Below, piece by piece: positions 1 to 9,201 of a stretch of DNA of 64,000 nucleotides (the stretch's first letter is position 1; every line of letters begins with the position of its first letter). The notes under the pieces were generated by a model. That model ran no database searches, was not told the origin of the DNA, and was given only the letters and a program-made list of their open reading frames with translations. Origin of the DNA: Malonomonas rubra DSM 5091 (GTDB taxonomy: Bacteria > Desulfobacterota > Desulfuromonadia > Desulfuromonadales > Geopsychrobacteraceae); the NCBI RefSeq assembly GCF_900142125.1, contig NZ_FQZT01000001.1, forward strand, positions 310,001 through 374,000. Reading direction: 5' to 3'. Made by a program: the position numbers and the translations under genes.

Positions 1-1424
1 GATTCGGCTCGAGCCGGCTTCATCATCTTCTGGATCGCTTCGCGCAATTTGCTCTCTGAATCGAGCATAAACTGCGCACTGGTTACCACCTGCTCCCCCT
101 CAAACAGGCCTTGAATAATTTCTATATGACCGTCTTCGCCCTGCAGACCGGTCTTTACCAGGCGCGGTTCAAACCGGCCTGCGACCAACGCAACGAACAC
201 CGTCTGTTTTTCCCCGGAGTGAAGAATCGCCTCCTGTGGAACAATCAGTGCATCCTGCTTCTGCTCGCCAGCGAGATAAACGGTCACGTACATATCGGGG
301 CGTAATTCAAAATCGGTATTATCAAACTCGATGCGAGCTTTAACCGTGCGGGTCTTCGGATCAACAAAAGGATAGATGTAACTGACATGAGCGTTCAGGG
401 TGCGGCCTTTGACATAAGGTAGCTCGACCCGCACTGGTTGCCCCACTTTGATCCAGGGCAGTTGATATTCATAGATATCGGCCATCACCCAAACGCGCGA
501 CAGATCGGCCAGATCAAGCAGACTCATGCCGGGAGTAACATACATCCCTTCGTTGACCATTTTCATGGTCACCACGCCATCGTAGGGAGCGAACAGGGTC
601 ACTGTTTTTCTTACCTGACCCATCTTCTCCAGCTGCTCAATCTGCCACTTGCTGACATCCCACAGCTGCAGCCGCTTACGTGAGGATTCAAGCAGTCGTC
701 TGGCGCTCTCGGAGATCTGCGGGAAGGTACTGTCTTTAAGCGAGTTGTAATTATCGCGCGCCAGCAACAGTTCCTGCTGGGCTGTGACCAGTTCGGGGCT
801 GTAAATTTCGAGCAGCTTCTGCCCTTTTTTCACTTGCTGCCCAGTTTCGGCAATGTAGAGTTTTTCTACCCAGCCAGCAATCTTGGCGTTGACCACGTAC
901 TGCTTCGGCTCTTCGTAACTGACCAGACCGACGGTGCGGATCGAGCGGGAAAGATCACCCCGCATCACCCCGACGGTGCGCACGCCCATATTCTGAATCG
1001 TCGTCGGATCGATACTGATTAAAGTCCCTCCAGTCGCCTCATCCTCGTATACTGGAATCAACGCTATCCCCAGCGGCGACTGGCCAGGCTCGTCGCTGAT
1101 ATAGGTCGGGTCATTCGGATCCTGCCAGAACTTGACCTTACGCTCTCCCGTAGCAGCCGCGCTGCCACCGGTTTCTTCCTTCATCGGTGTCAGGTCCATG
1201 TGGCAGATCGGGCACAGCCCCGGCTCATCAACGATGATCATCGGGTGCATGCCACAGGTCCACTTGGTTCCTGCCGCATGGTCATGGTCATCTTCAGCGT
1301 GAACCAGCTCCGTTCCTTGAATCGGCACGTTCCGAAAGCTTAAATCGGTGCTGAGCAGAACCCCAAGTGCCAGCACCAATACAGAGAGACTGGCCAGAGA
1401 AATTTTCCATAGAGTACGCATCAT
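1..1424 (-). CDS. RND heavy-metal efflux periplasmic adaptor, CusB-like (3' end off window)
   Basis: Periplasmic membrane-fusion subunit of a tripartite RND metal (Cu/Ag or Zn/Co type) exporter, linking an inner-membrane pump to a TolC channel. An N-terminal membrane anchor/signal segment is followed by a heavy-metal-binding domain with a CGMHPM...CPICHMDL motif and a second, Cys-less copy (DPNDPTYISDEPGQSPLG), then the lipoyl/barrel-sandwich and coiled-coil adaptor regions. About 474 codons are visible; the C-terminus lies beyond base 1. The start is one of two adjacent ATGs (1424 or 1421), directly abutting the stop of the upstream TolC gene, so the two are co-transcribed; the RND pump gene should follow outside the window. 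Substrate metal cannot be decided from sequence. Confidence 0.9.
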   Translation of the reverse strand, partial: MMRTLWKISLASLSVLVLALGVLLSTDLSFRNVPIQGTELVHAEDDHDHAAGTKWTCGMHPMIIVDEPGLCPICHMDLTPMKEETGGSAAATGERKVKFWQDPNDPTYISDEPGQSPLGIALIPVYEDEATGGTLISIDPTTIQNMGVRTVGVMRGDLSRSIRTVGLVSYEEPKQYVVNAKIAGWVEKLYIAETGQQVKKGQKLLEIYSPELVTAQQELLLARDNYNSLKDSTFPQISESARRLLESSRKRLQLWDVSKWQIEQLEKMGQVRKTVTLFAPYDGVVTMKMVNEGMYVTPGMSLLDLADLSRVWVMADIYEYQLPWIKVGQPVRVELPYVKGRTLNAHVSYIYPFVDPKTRTVKARIEFDNTDFELRPDMYVTVYLAGEQKQDALIVPQEAILHSGEKQTVFVALVAGRFEPRLVKTGLQGEDGHIEIIQGLFEGEQVVTSAQFMLDSESKLREAIQKMMKPARAE

Positions 1425-2702
1425 CTATCCTTCTTCGGAATTCAGGTAAACCGGCAGCAGATCAATCTCCAAACCTGCTGCGGCCTCAATCGCTGCCAAG
1501 CTACGCTGCTGGTCACTGATCGCTTTGATGTGATCGATCTGGTAACTGTAGAGAGTCATCAGTGAATCGAGCAGATCGAGAAAATCGACTTTATCGACCT
1601 GGTAAGCACTGAGAGTTGCCTGAAAGGTCTGATCTGCCTGTGGGATAATCCCACTCTGATAAAGTTCGGCCAGTTTCCCGCTTTGTTGATAACGAGTCAG
1701 GGCGCGATGAATTGCTAAATCAACCTTTATGCCGAAATCATTGCGCTCCTGGATAACTTGACGCAGTGCAGAATCAGCTTCAGCTTTTGCAGCGGCTCGA
1801 CGTTCCCGGCGTACAGGCAGGTTGAAACTGATACCAACTACGCCAGCATCATCCTCTTCCGGCTCATAACGATAGGCAGCAAACAGGGTGAAGTCAGGCC
1901 AGTCATCAAGTTTTGCCAAGGTTCTATTTGTCTCAAACGCTTCAATCAAAGCCTCGTAGGCAGTGAACATTGGTCGTCTGGAGTCAACATTCTGCTGCAA
2001 CTCAACCAGGCTTAGATCCAGATTCGACTTAACAAGACGACCGTCGGGTTCTAGGCTTTGGTGCGAAGCTCTCCCGGCAAGACTGTTCAGCTCTGCGCTA
2101 GTCGCTTCTTTCAACTGTTCAAACTCGAGTAACTTATCCAGCTGTTTAGACCGTTGCAGGTGCGCCTTCAAAACATTCTGCTGCAGCCCCGTGCCAACCT
2201 CGTAACGGGTTTCTGTCAACCGGATAAAATCATCAATGAGTTTGAGATTACGCTTGGTCAGTTCGATAGCCTGCTGTTGAAAAAGTAAACGGAACCAAGC
2301 GTCTTTCACCTGCCCACGTACCTGCAAACGAACATCCTCAAACGCTCCGGAATACCACTGGGCCTTTCTGGCCGCAGCTTTTGCCCGCGCGTCCAGTTTT
2401 CCCCAGAACGGAAACATTTGTGAGATTCTTAGCTCGTAGAAAACCCTGTGATCGTCATCCGATCCATCCTCGATCGGGAAATTCAAGACCGACAAAGACA
2501 TCACTGGATCGCTCAATGCTCCCGCTTGAACCACCTTGTTTTGGTAGACATCTATCTCCGCAAACCTTTTTGTAAGCGCCGGGTTGTTATCCGCTTCTGC
2601 AAGTAATTGCTGCAACTGCGGCGTTATGGCGCCCAGAGCAGCGGATGACATTCCAGCCAAAACGGTGATAAGCAGCAAAGCCTTGAAAAATGTTCTCTGC
2701 AT
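1425..2702 (-). CDS. TolC-family outer membrane efflux channel (CusC-like)
   Basis: Outer-membrane channel of the tripartite metal efflux system whose adaptor follows with no gap. The 425-residue product begins with a Sec signal peptide (hydrophobic residues about 6-24, ending in SAALGA) and shows the duplicated long-helix pattern of outer membrane efflux proteins, with Gln/Leu/Ala-rich coiled-coil helices. Length is normal for the family. It is the first gene of the operon; its upstream region carries tandem 16-bp palindromes and a candidate sigma-54 promoter, suggesting control by the divergent two-component system. The protein family is clear; assignment to metal efflux rests on the neighbouring adaptor. 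Confidence 0.9.
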   Translation of the reverse strand: MQRTFFKALLLITVLAGMSSAALGAITPQLQQLLAEADNNPALTKRFAEIDVYQNKVVQAGALSDPVMSLSVLNFPIEDGSDDDHRVFYELRISQMFPFWGKLDARAKAAARKAQWYSGAFEDVRLQVRGQVKDAWFRLLFQQQAIELTKRNLKLIDDFIRLTETRYEVGTGLQQNVLKAHLQRSKQLDKLLEFEQLKEATSAELNSLAGRASHQSLEPDGRLVKSNLDLSLVELQQNVDSRRPMFTAYEALIEAFETNRTLAKLDDWPDFTLFAAYRYEPEEDDAGVVGISFNLPVRRERRAAAKAEADSALRQVIQERNDFGIKVDLAIHRALTRYQQSGKLAELYQSGIIPQADQTFQATLSAYQVDKVDFLDLLDSLMTLYSYQIDHIKAISDQQRSLAAIEAAAGLEIDLLPVYLNSEEG

Positions 2703-2751
2703 AAGCCAAACGATCCTTTTGCATAAAAGATATTGCTTTTCCTAGCAATAC

Positions 2752-2769
2752 AATCAGGAATCGTACCAA
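2752..2769 (-). promoter_or_regulatory. Candidate sigma-54 promoter for the efflux operon
   Basis: On the minus strand the sequence reads TTGGTACGATTCCTGATT, close to the sigma-54 consensus (TTGGCACG-N4-TTGCT), with the invariant GG present but GA in place of GC at the -12 element. It lies about 50 bases upstream of the tolC start and 65-100 bases downstream of the tandem palindromes, the usual spacing for an enhancer-dependent promoter. The -12 mismatch keeps this tentative. Confidence 0.4.
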
Positions 2770-2832
2770 CAATGACTTCTTGTTTAAAACCGGTGAGATA
2801 GAGAATTGCGATTGGAATCTTTCAAGACAACA

Positions 2833-2848
2833 TGTAGAATATCCAACA
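2833..2848. promoter_or_regulatory. Palindromic operator copy 1 (putative activator site)
   Basis: TGTAGAATATCCAACA, one of three copies of a 16-bp imperfect palindrome of consensus TGWAGRATATYCWWCA in this intergenic region. Its start is 22 bases from copy 2, about two helical turns, as expected for cooperative binding by a dimeric NtrC-type activator. Confidence 0.55.
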
Positions 2849-2854
2849 GTCATA

Positions 2855-2870
2855 TGAAGAATATTCTACA
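2855..2870. promoter_or_regulatory. Palindromic operator copy 2 (putative activator site)
   Basis: TGAAGAATATTCTACA, the most symmetrical of the three copies (7 of 8 base pairs match). With copy 1 it forms a tandem pair 85-120 bases upstream of the candidate sigma-54 promoter of the efflux operon. The likely binder is the sigma-54 response regulator encoded at 4199-5563. Confidence 0.55.
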
Positions 2871-3054
2871 ATCTGAGGCGCAAATGAATTGTCTGGCAAA
2901 AGCAAAAGGAAGTCCGTGCCGCACAGCAATAAGGAAAACCTTCTTAATTTCAAGACACTTGAGCACTGCTGCCCAAACACTTTATTGAATAGAGGAATAA
3001 TTCTTGCTCATATTTCAACAGCAACATAAGCAAGTTAAAGGACCTTTTATTTCC

Positions 3055-3070
3055 TGTAGGATATTCTTCA
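3055..3070. promoter_or_regulatory. Palindromic operator copy 3, before the sensor kinase
   Basis: TGTAGGATATTCTTCA, third copy of the palindrome, ending 25 bases before the kinase start codon. This location, probably within or downstream of the kinase promoter, would suit autoregulation of the two-component operon by its own response regulator. Confidence 0.5.
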
Positions 3071-3095
3071 CACCCCATTCGCAGGCTGATACACA

Positions 3096-4202
3096 ATGAG
3101 CAAATCAAGCAGAAATCAACTTGCCATCATCCTGATACTGGTTCTTGCGATCACCGCACTTCACTATCTCACTTCGACAAGCATGCATTCCTACCATGGA
3201 ATTTACAGGAGACTGTATTACATCCCGATCATTCTCGGCGGGCTCTGGTTCATGCTCCGCGGGGGAATTATTGTTGCCCTCTTCGTATCGGCAATTTACC
3301 TTCCCCATGTACTGTTCCAGTGGGGGCACCATCCAACGACAGGAATTGAGCAATATCTCGAAATTCTGCTCTACAATATCATCGGTCTGCTAACAGGAGC
3401 TCTCGCCTCGCGCGAGCAAAAACAGAAGAAACAGCTAGAAAAAACAACTAATCGGCTTGAAGAAAGTTACGCCAAACTGAAGTCACAGGCGGATCAACTA
3501 CTCGAAACGGAAGAACAACTGCGACGCGCAGATCGGCTGTCAGCTCTTGGTGAGCTATCGGCCGGGATGGCGCATGAAATCCGCAATCCCCTCGGCTCGA
3601 TACGCGGCACAGCAGAAATACTGAAAGAAGGGATGGACAAGAACGACAAACGCCTTGAATTCGCAGAAATTCTGGTAAAAGAAGTCAACCGCCTCGACGG
3701 CGTCGTCCGCGACTTTCTCAATTTTGCCCGGCCTGCAGACAGCGAGCAGAAAACTGTTGAAATTTGTGATGCCCTGCAGGAAGTGGCAACCCTGACACGA
3801 CAGCAGGCGGTTAAGGCCAAAGTAGAAGTTTCTTTGTACAACGACGATCAACCGAAAAAGGTCTTCGGCAGCCTGGAACAATACAAACAGGCCTTTCTGA
3901 ACCTTGTTCTGAATGCATTACAGGCCATGCCCGATGGCGGCACGCTGGGAATTTCATGCACAAGAGGACAGGATAAAGCCATCATCTCTTTCACCGACAC
4001 TGGGCCAGGCATACCAGAGGATCTCCAGGATCGTATTTTCAATCCCTTTTACACGACACGTAGCGATGGAACCGGGCTGGGTCTAGCCATCTCACACCGT
4101 ATTATTGACGCTCACGGCGGAAAGCTCAAAGTCAGCAGCAAACCGGGTGCAGGAGCTTGCTTCTCAATTGAGCTGCCGATTGCTAACGGAGCACACTCAT
4201 GA
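3096..4202 (+). CDS. Membrane sensor histidine kinase
   Basis: Sensor kinase that should autophosphorylate and pass phosphate to the regulator encoded next. The first 105 residues hold about four hydrophobic helices (near 8-25, 41-55, 57-75, 88-105) with no sizeable periplasmic domain, so sensing is probably within or close to the membrane. A short coiled coil (105-145) leads to the HisKA helix with H160 (AGMAHEIRNPLGS), and the HATPase domain shows the N box (NLVLNALQAMPDGG), DTGPGIP and GTGLGLA boxes. It overlaps the response regulator gene by four bases (ATGA). The metal link is inferred from the divergent efflux operon and shared palindromes. Architecture resembles ZraS/HydH-type partners of sigma-54 regulators. 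Confidence 0.9.
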   Translation: MSKSSRNQLAIILILVLAITALHYLTSTSMHSYHGIYRRLYYIPIILGGLWFMLRGGIIVALFVSAIYLPHVLFQWGHHPTTGIEQYLEILLYNIIGLLTGALASREQKQKKQLEKTTNRLEESYAKLKSQADQLLETEEQLRRADRLSALGELSAGMAHEIRNPLGSIRGTAEILKEGMDKNDKRLEFAEILVKEVNRLDGVVRDFLNFARPADSEQKTVEICDALQEVATLTRQQAVKAKVEVSLYNDDQPKKVFGSLEQYKQAFLNLVLNALQAMPDGGTLGISCTRGQDKAIISFTDTGPGIPEDLQDRIFNPFYTTRSDGTGLGLAISHRIIDAHGGKLKVSSKPGAGACFSIELPIANGAHS

Positions 4203-5563
4203 CCCACAAAAACACGATTCTCGTTATTGATGATGACAGCTCCCTGCGCCGTGTTATCGAATATGTTCTGGAGCAGGCCGGTTACCAGGTTCTCACCGCC
4301 GAAGATGGCGCGAAGGGGCTGGAAGTTTACCAAGCCGAGCGCCCGGCCATGGTGATCACCGATATCCAGATGCCTGGATTGTCCGGTTACGAAGTGCTGC
4401 AAGAGATTAAAAGGCGTGATGCCGATTGCCTGGTGGTCATGATCACCGCATTCGGGACGGTCGAGCAAGCCGTCACCGCTATGAAAGACGGTGCCTTCGA
4501 CTACATCACCAAGCCTTTCGGCAATGATGAACTGCTACTGGTGGTAAAACGCGCCCTATCCTTTCGCAACCTGCAGGCAGAGAACCAGCAACTCCGGCAA
4601 AGGCTGGATACGCAAACCGACTTCGAACATCTTGTCGGCATTTCCGATGCAATGCAGAAAGTTTTCGATATGGTGAATCGGGTGGCACCAAGCGAAGCGA
4701 CAGTTCTCATCGGCGGCGAAAGCGGGACCGGCAAAGAGCTGATCGCCCGGGCGATTCATATCCGCAGTGAACGTGCTGACAGCCCCTTCATCCCTGTGAA
4801 CTGTGCCGCCATTCCCCGTGAATTGTTGGAGAGTGAACTTTTTGGTCACCTGAAAGGCTCTTTCACTGGAGCGGTCAAGGACCGTAAAGGAAAATTCGAA
4901 CTGGCGGATGGCGGTACCTTGTTCCTCGACGAAGTCGGTGAAATGCCAATCGACCTACAACCCAAGCTGTTGCGGGCCCTACAGGAGATGGAAATCGAAC
5001 CGGTCGGTGCTGGACAAACCCGCAAAGTCGATGTCCGGGTCATAGCAGCCTCAAATCGAAATCTGGAAACGGCGATAGATAACAGCCTCTTCCGCGAAGA
5101 CCTGTATTATCGACTGGCTGTCATCCCCTTGGTTTTACCACCGTTACGCGACAGAAAAGATGATATCCCTCTTCTGGCCAGACATTTTCTCGATCGCTTC
5201 CTGCCGGACAAACGTCTGGAATTTTCAGATCAGGCGATGAAAAAGCTGCAAGCGTATGGCTGGCCTGGAAATGTACGCGAGCTGGAAAATGCCATAGAGC
5301 AGACAGTAATCCTCCGCCATGGAGATACCATTGACCTAAACGACCTGCCGGACAAAGTCCTTCGACAGCCAACAGATCAGCTGTGCGGTGTCGTCAATCT
5401 ACCGCCTGGCGGCTACCCATTGGCTGCCCTCGAAAAAGAAGCTATCATCCAAGCGCTTGAGCGCTCCAACTGGAACCAGACGAAAGCCGCAGAGCTGTTA
5501 CACACCCCCCGCCATACTCTCATTTACCGTATGGAAAAATACCAGCTGAAAAAATCTGAATGA
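4199..5563 (+). CDS. Sigma-54-dependent response regulator (NtrC/ZraR family)
   Basis: Phosphorylation-controlled enhancer-binding activator of sigma-54 promoters. Receiver domain residues 1-120 with phospho-acceptor D55 (ITDIQMPG); AAA+ domain about 145-375 with Walker A GESGTGKE (173-180), sigma-54 contact loop GSFTGA (220-225, a Ser variant of GAFTGA), Walker B LFLDEVGE, and the RELEN arginine region; C-terminal Fis-type helix-turn-helix (NWNQTKAAELLHTPRHTLIY). Length of 454 residues is typical. Four-base overlap with the kinase gene implies translational coupling. Probable target: the divergent metal efflux operon through palindromes at 2833-2870. A strong hairpin terminator follows. Confidence 0.95.
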   Translation: MTHKNTILVIDDDSSLRRVIEYVLEQAGYQVLTAEDGAKGLEVYQAERPAMVITDIQMPGLSGYEVLQEIKRRDADCLVVMITAFGTVEQAVTAMKDGAFDYITKPFGNDELLLVVKRALSFRNLQAENQQLRQRLDTQTDFEHLVGISDAMQKVFDMVNRVAPSEATVLIGGESGTGKELIARAIHIRSERADSPFIPVNCAAIPRELLESELFGHLKGSFTGAVKDRKGKFELADGGTLFLDEVGEMPIDLQPKLLRALQEMEIEPVGAGQTRKVDVRVIAASNRNLETAIDNSLFREDLYYRLAVIPLVLPPLRDRKDDIPLLARHFLDRFLPDKRLEFSDQAMKKLQAYGWPGNVRELENAIEQTVILRHGDTIDLNDLPDKVLRQPTDQLCGVVNLPPGGYPLAALEKEAIIQALERSNWNQTKAAELLHTPRHTLIYRMEKYQLKKSE

Positions 5564-5583
5564 CTTTTTGCTCGACAAACAAC

Positions 5584-5620
5584 AACGAAGGCCTGCAACA
5601 CAATGCTGCAGGCCTTCGTT
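5584..5620. terminator. Bidirectional intrinsic terminator
   Basis: Perfect 14-bp stem (AACGAAGGCCTGCA at 5584-5597 with its complement at 5607-5620) and a 9-base loop, between the convergent response regulator gene and the 5643-6086 gene. The stem is flanked by A-rich sequence upstream and a mixed T-rich stretch downstream, so it probably serves both. Confidence 0.75.
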
Positions 5621-5642
5621 ATCATTATCTCTGTAAATTGGT

Positions 5643-6086
5643 TCAATCTTCTGCAGGATACAGCAGATAACTACTTCCTTTCTTTTCCCGCTTCAGTTTG
5701 CCATCATCGTCCATCTCTTTGAGCAATTTCTGTAGCTGGCTTTTGCCGACATCGGCAAAGCTGGTGTAAATATCGGTCTGTTTCATCCCCGGCAGGTTTT
5801 TCACCGCTTCCAGAATCTCATCTTCGAGATTCATTTCCACGTCAGCTACCGGTTCAGCCTTCGCAGCCATTTTTTCTACTTCCGGGGTCACCACCGGAGG
5901 ATCACTTGCTTCTTCTGCCGCCGGTTCCTCTGCCTTCACTTCTTCAACTTTGGCTTCTTCAACCGGTTCGGCATCGGCTTGGGCAGCGTCCTGCTCTTCA
6001 CGGATCTCCCGCTCGATGGTCATCATCTTCTGATAAAAGTAGAATCCCGCCCCGGCAAGTAATAACAGAACAATAAACCAAAACAT
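5643..6086 (-). CDS. Membrane-anchored acidic protein with C-terminal winged-helix-like domain
   Basis: Not a family I can name. The 147-residue product starts with one transmembrane helix (residues 1-18), continues with a highly charged, Glu/Ala-rich linker (about 25-85, repeated VEE/AEE units) and ends in a compact domain (about 88-147) whose pattern ILEAVKNLPGMKQTDIYTSF...LQKLLKEMDDDGKLKREKKG looks like a winged helix with a basic wing. It may tether a nucleic-acid- or protein-binding domain to the membrane. It starts one base after the stop of the upstream zinc-ribbon gene, so both form an operon. Confidence 0.7.
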   Translation of the reverse strand: MFWFIVLLLLAGAGFYFYQKMMTIEREIREEQDAAQADAEPVEEAKVEEVKAEEPAAEEASDPPVVTPEVEKMAAKAEPVADVEMNLEDEILEAVKNLPGMKQTDIYTSFADVGKSQLQKLLKEMDDDGKLKREKKGSSYLLYPAED

Positions 6087-6407
6087 TTATACCTCCTGAT
6101 CAGATGTTTCCTGGTTGTCAGCATGGAACCAGCGGTCAAACCATGTCCGGTGGTCCTTTTCAGCCAATATTCTCAAATCGTTCGGTCCCAGCCAGACACC
6201 TCCACAGCCGGGGCAACGATCCAGCGGCACATCACGGAACGTCATCGGTTCGATCTTTTCGCCACACTTCGGGCAGCGACCCTTTGAGTAGTTGTGCGCC
6301 AGAGTTTCCTCGGCGTCATTCTTCATCTTATCGATGATTTCCTGTTCTTTCTTGTGGAAATATTCGTTTTCAAGTGCTTTTTTTCTTTCATCCCATGCAT
6401 TTGTCAT
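6087..6407 (-). CDS. TFIIB-type zinc-ribbon protein
   Basis: Small 106-residue protein with a charged helical N-terminus (1-38) and a zf-TFIIB-like zinc ribbon: CPKCGEKIEPM (about 45-55) followed by the second knuckle DRCPGCGGVWLGPNDLRIL. This Cys4 arrangement with the GGVWL tail is common in bacterial proteins of unknown role. A good Shine-Dalgarno (AAGGAGG) precedes the ATG. First gene of a two-gene operon with the membrane-anchored protein at 5643-6086. Zinc binding is a family inference; function unknown. Confidence 0.8.
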   Translation of the reverse strand: MTNAWDERKKALENEYFHKKEQEIIDKMKNDAEETLAHNYSKGRCPKCGEKIEPMTFRDVPLDRCPGCGGVWLGPNDLRILAEKDHRTWFDRWFHADNQETSDQEV

Positions 6408-6443
6408 GAACAGCCTCCTTTCATAAGTTGGCTACATAACAAA

Positions 6444-6471
6444 ATTATAACCAAGTATACGGGCCGGGCAA
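6444..6471 (-). promoter_or_regulatory. Sigma-70 promoter for the zinc-ribbon operon
   Basis: Minus strand carries TTGCCC, a 16-base spacer and a consensus TATAAT, about 40 bases upstream of the 6407 start codon. The perfect -10 makes this one of the clearer promoters in the window. Confidence 0.65.
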
Positions 6472-6497
6472 CAGCTGTAAACAAAAAAAGCTGAGTC

Positions 6498-7451
6498 CTA
6501 ACAGTTAGTTTTCAGAGTAAACTGGCCAGCACCATAAGCTGCGCCTTTACCGACATTGAACAAACTGCCCATTTGCAGATACCAAAACAGCTCGGAAAGA
6601 TGTTCCCCGCTCAGCAGCAGAGACCCCATTAAACCGCCGACGTCCTGAGCCTGATGATCATTTTTCAAACGGCGCCAATCACGCCATTGCAGAGCGTTTT
6701 CAATCTCTTCGATCTGTTGAGCCAATTGAATGTAGCGCTTCGGGTCATCACATATTTCTACCCCGGCATGACAGGCGAGAAGGGAGGAGACACGACGCAC
6801 AATAAAGGGAAAAAGCTCACCGATGGAAGCTTTGAACAGCGGTTTTTTCTGTTTCAACAATCGCAGTGGGCTTATCACTTCCAAAGAAACAGTTTCAGCG
6901 AAATTTGTCTGCTGCTCCAGCAGCCAGCTTAAATTGTTGACCGGTGCTGAGAAAAATTCGGATTGCCCTCCACTCCATTCCATTGAGCGCACACCGCTGC
7001 CATCTTCACTTTCCACCGCGTCTAAAACAAAACGTCCGTTCCCGTTATGTAGCCCCTGTTGGCCAACCTGCTGGAGCAAAATGATAAAGGCGTTAATACC
7101 CTGAATCCCCTGGCCAAGAAAAAAAACCGGCAGTTTCAATGACTGCTGCGGCTGGAACAAGCCTTTGCTCTGTGGATCTGGGAGAAGGACAAACGCCGGG
7201 GATGGCTTCTGAGCCTGACGACGGATCAGCGGATCGTTCGATATCTGCGGTTGCAGCAAATTTTTAATTTGATCAGTTTCACTGCATCTCCCCCAGCTCT
7301 CAAGAGCCTTCAACGCCTGCTGAAATTCCCGGCGCAGCTGCAGTAATCCCCATTGCGGCAGGTCAAAATACTCCTGAAACTGAAGATAAAAATACAGTTT
7401 ACTGTATTCAACCTGTTGTAACTGTTCGGGAAGTGGGGGAAGATAATTCAC
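6498..7451 (-). CDS. Hypothetical protein
   Basis: I do not recognise this 317-residue product. It is soluble-looking, Leu/Gln-rich, with no signal peptide, membrane helix or obvious catalytic motif; the N-terminal half is predicted mostly helical. The longest frame reaches 7526, only 15 bases from the divergent tgt gene, but a GTG at 7451 is preceded by GGAGA at a good distance, and the longer N-terminal stretch (many Cys/Arg) looks unlike the rest, so I prefer the GTG start. It has no close co-directional partner; the gene upstream on the other strand is tgt. Confidence 0.65.
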   Translation of the reverse strand: MNYLPPLPEQLQQVEYSKLYFYLQFQEYFDLPQWGLLQLRREFQQALKALESWGRCSETDQIKNLLQPQISNDPLIRRQAQKPSPAFVLLPDPQSKGLFQPQQSLKLPVFFLGQGIQGINAFIILLQQVGQQGLHNGNGRFVLDAVESEDGSGVRSMEWSGGQSEFFSAPVNNLSWLLEQQTNFAETVSLEVISPLRLLKQKKPLFKASIGELFPFIVRRVSSLLACHAGVEICDDPKRYIQLAQQIEEIENALQWRDWRRLKNDHQAQDVGGLMGSLLLSGEHLSELFWYLQMGSLFNVGKGAAYGAGQFTLKTNC

Positions 7452-7514
7452 GCAGTCTCCGATATGATTGCACCGGCACCAAGTTTCTGTTATAGCTTGG
7501 CACCTTAAATCTAA

Positions 7515-8678
<1,164 letters not shown>

Positions 8679-8680
8679 AA

Positions 8681-8706
8681 AAAGGGGCCGATCATCCGGC
8701 CCCTTT
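8681..8706 (+). terminator. Intrinsic terminator of tgt
   Basis: 10-bp perfect stem (AAAGGGGCCG at 8681-8690 with CGGCCCCTTT at 8697-8706), 6-base loop, ending in TTTCTTCGTTT. Two bases after the tgt stop codon. Confidence 0.8.
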
Positions 8707-8727
8707 CTTCGTTTCAAACTTTATGTT

Positions 8728-8949
8728 TTATGGCACATACTCGATTTTCGATTCCTGCTCGGTGCCACATTTTTTACACTTGAACACCCTGATATCGTGC
8801 CACCAGGGCTCCTGTCCCCAGTAATTTTCGTTGGCGATACAGTCGAGATGCTCTGCATCGTTAAAATTGATCGGTTCATTACATTCTGCACAATAGAGCC
8901 AGATTTTACCATCGGCGCAGGCTTGCAGAAACTCACCCGGATTTGACAT
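8728..8949 (-). CDS. Small Cys4 zinc-ribbon-like protein
   Basis: 73-residue protein with two CxxC knuckles, YCAECNEPI (about residues 19-27) and FKCKKCGTEQ near the C-terminus, separated by an acidic, aromatic-rich loop (NYWGQEPWWHD). The spacing suggests a single zinc ribbon. A putative AAGG ribosome binding site precedes the ATG. I cannot assign a function. It lies downstream of the tautomerase gene on the same strand (12-base gap), so the two may be co-transcribed. Confidence 0.7.
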   Translation of the reverse strand: MSNPGEFLQACADGKIWLYCAECNEPINFNDAEHLDCIANENYWGQEPWWHDIRVFKCKKCGTEQESKIEYVP

Positions 8950-8961
8950 CCTGCTACCTTT

Positions 8962-9183
8962 CTATTTTTTTGAAATATTCGCGGTTTTCCCTTCTTCCCG
9001 CAGCTTCTTCACGGAACGCCCGGCGATCCCCCAGTTTTCAGTCTCTACTTCATTGATAATCACGTGGGTCGAGAACGGATTCTTATCGAGAATTTTCACC
9101 ATCAGATCGGTGATCCCCTCGATCAACTCGGCCTTCTGCTCGTTGGTGGCCCCTTTGGTTATATTGACGTTGATAAAAGGCAT
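8962..9183 (-). CDS. 4-oxalocrotonate tautomerase family protein
   Basis: 73-residue member of the tautomerase superfamily, which uses the amino-terminal Pro (exposed after Met removal) as catalytic base in keto-enol tautomerisation. The sequence begins MPFINVNITKGATNEQKAEL, with the beta-alpha-beta pattern of the 4-OT monomer and the active-site Arg likely in the GRSVKKLREEG segment. Strong ribosome binding site (AAGGAGGAG). The natural substrate is unknown. It follows the transglutaminase gene by 18 bases and may be the tail of that operon. Confidence 0.88.
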   Translation of the reverse strand: MPFINVNITKGATNEQKAELIEGITDLMVKILDKNPFSTHVIINEVETENWGIAGRSVKKLREEGKTANISKK

Positions 9184-9201
9184 AAGTCTCTCCTCCTTTT
9201 T

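Larger units (their letters stand above)
2703..3095. other. Divergent intergenic regulatory region, no gene
   Basis: 393 bases between the divergent efflux operon and the kinase/regulator pair, AT-rich compared with its flanks. Short open frames here have no ribosome binding sites and no recognisable product. It contains three related 16-bp imperfect palindromes and a candidate sigma-54 promoter, listed separately. Confidence 0.8.

Noticed and set aside
2878-2902. A sigma-54 promoter for the kinase operon around 2885-2925
   Set aside because: GG-N10-GC spacing is not met on either strand in this stretch.
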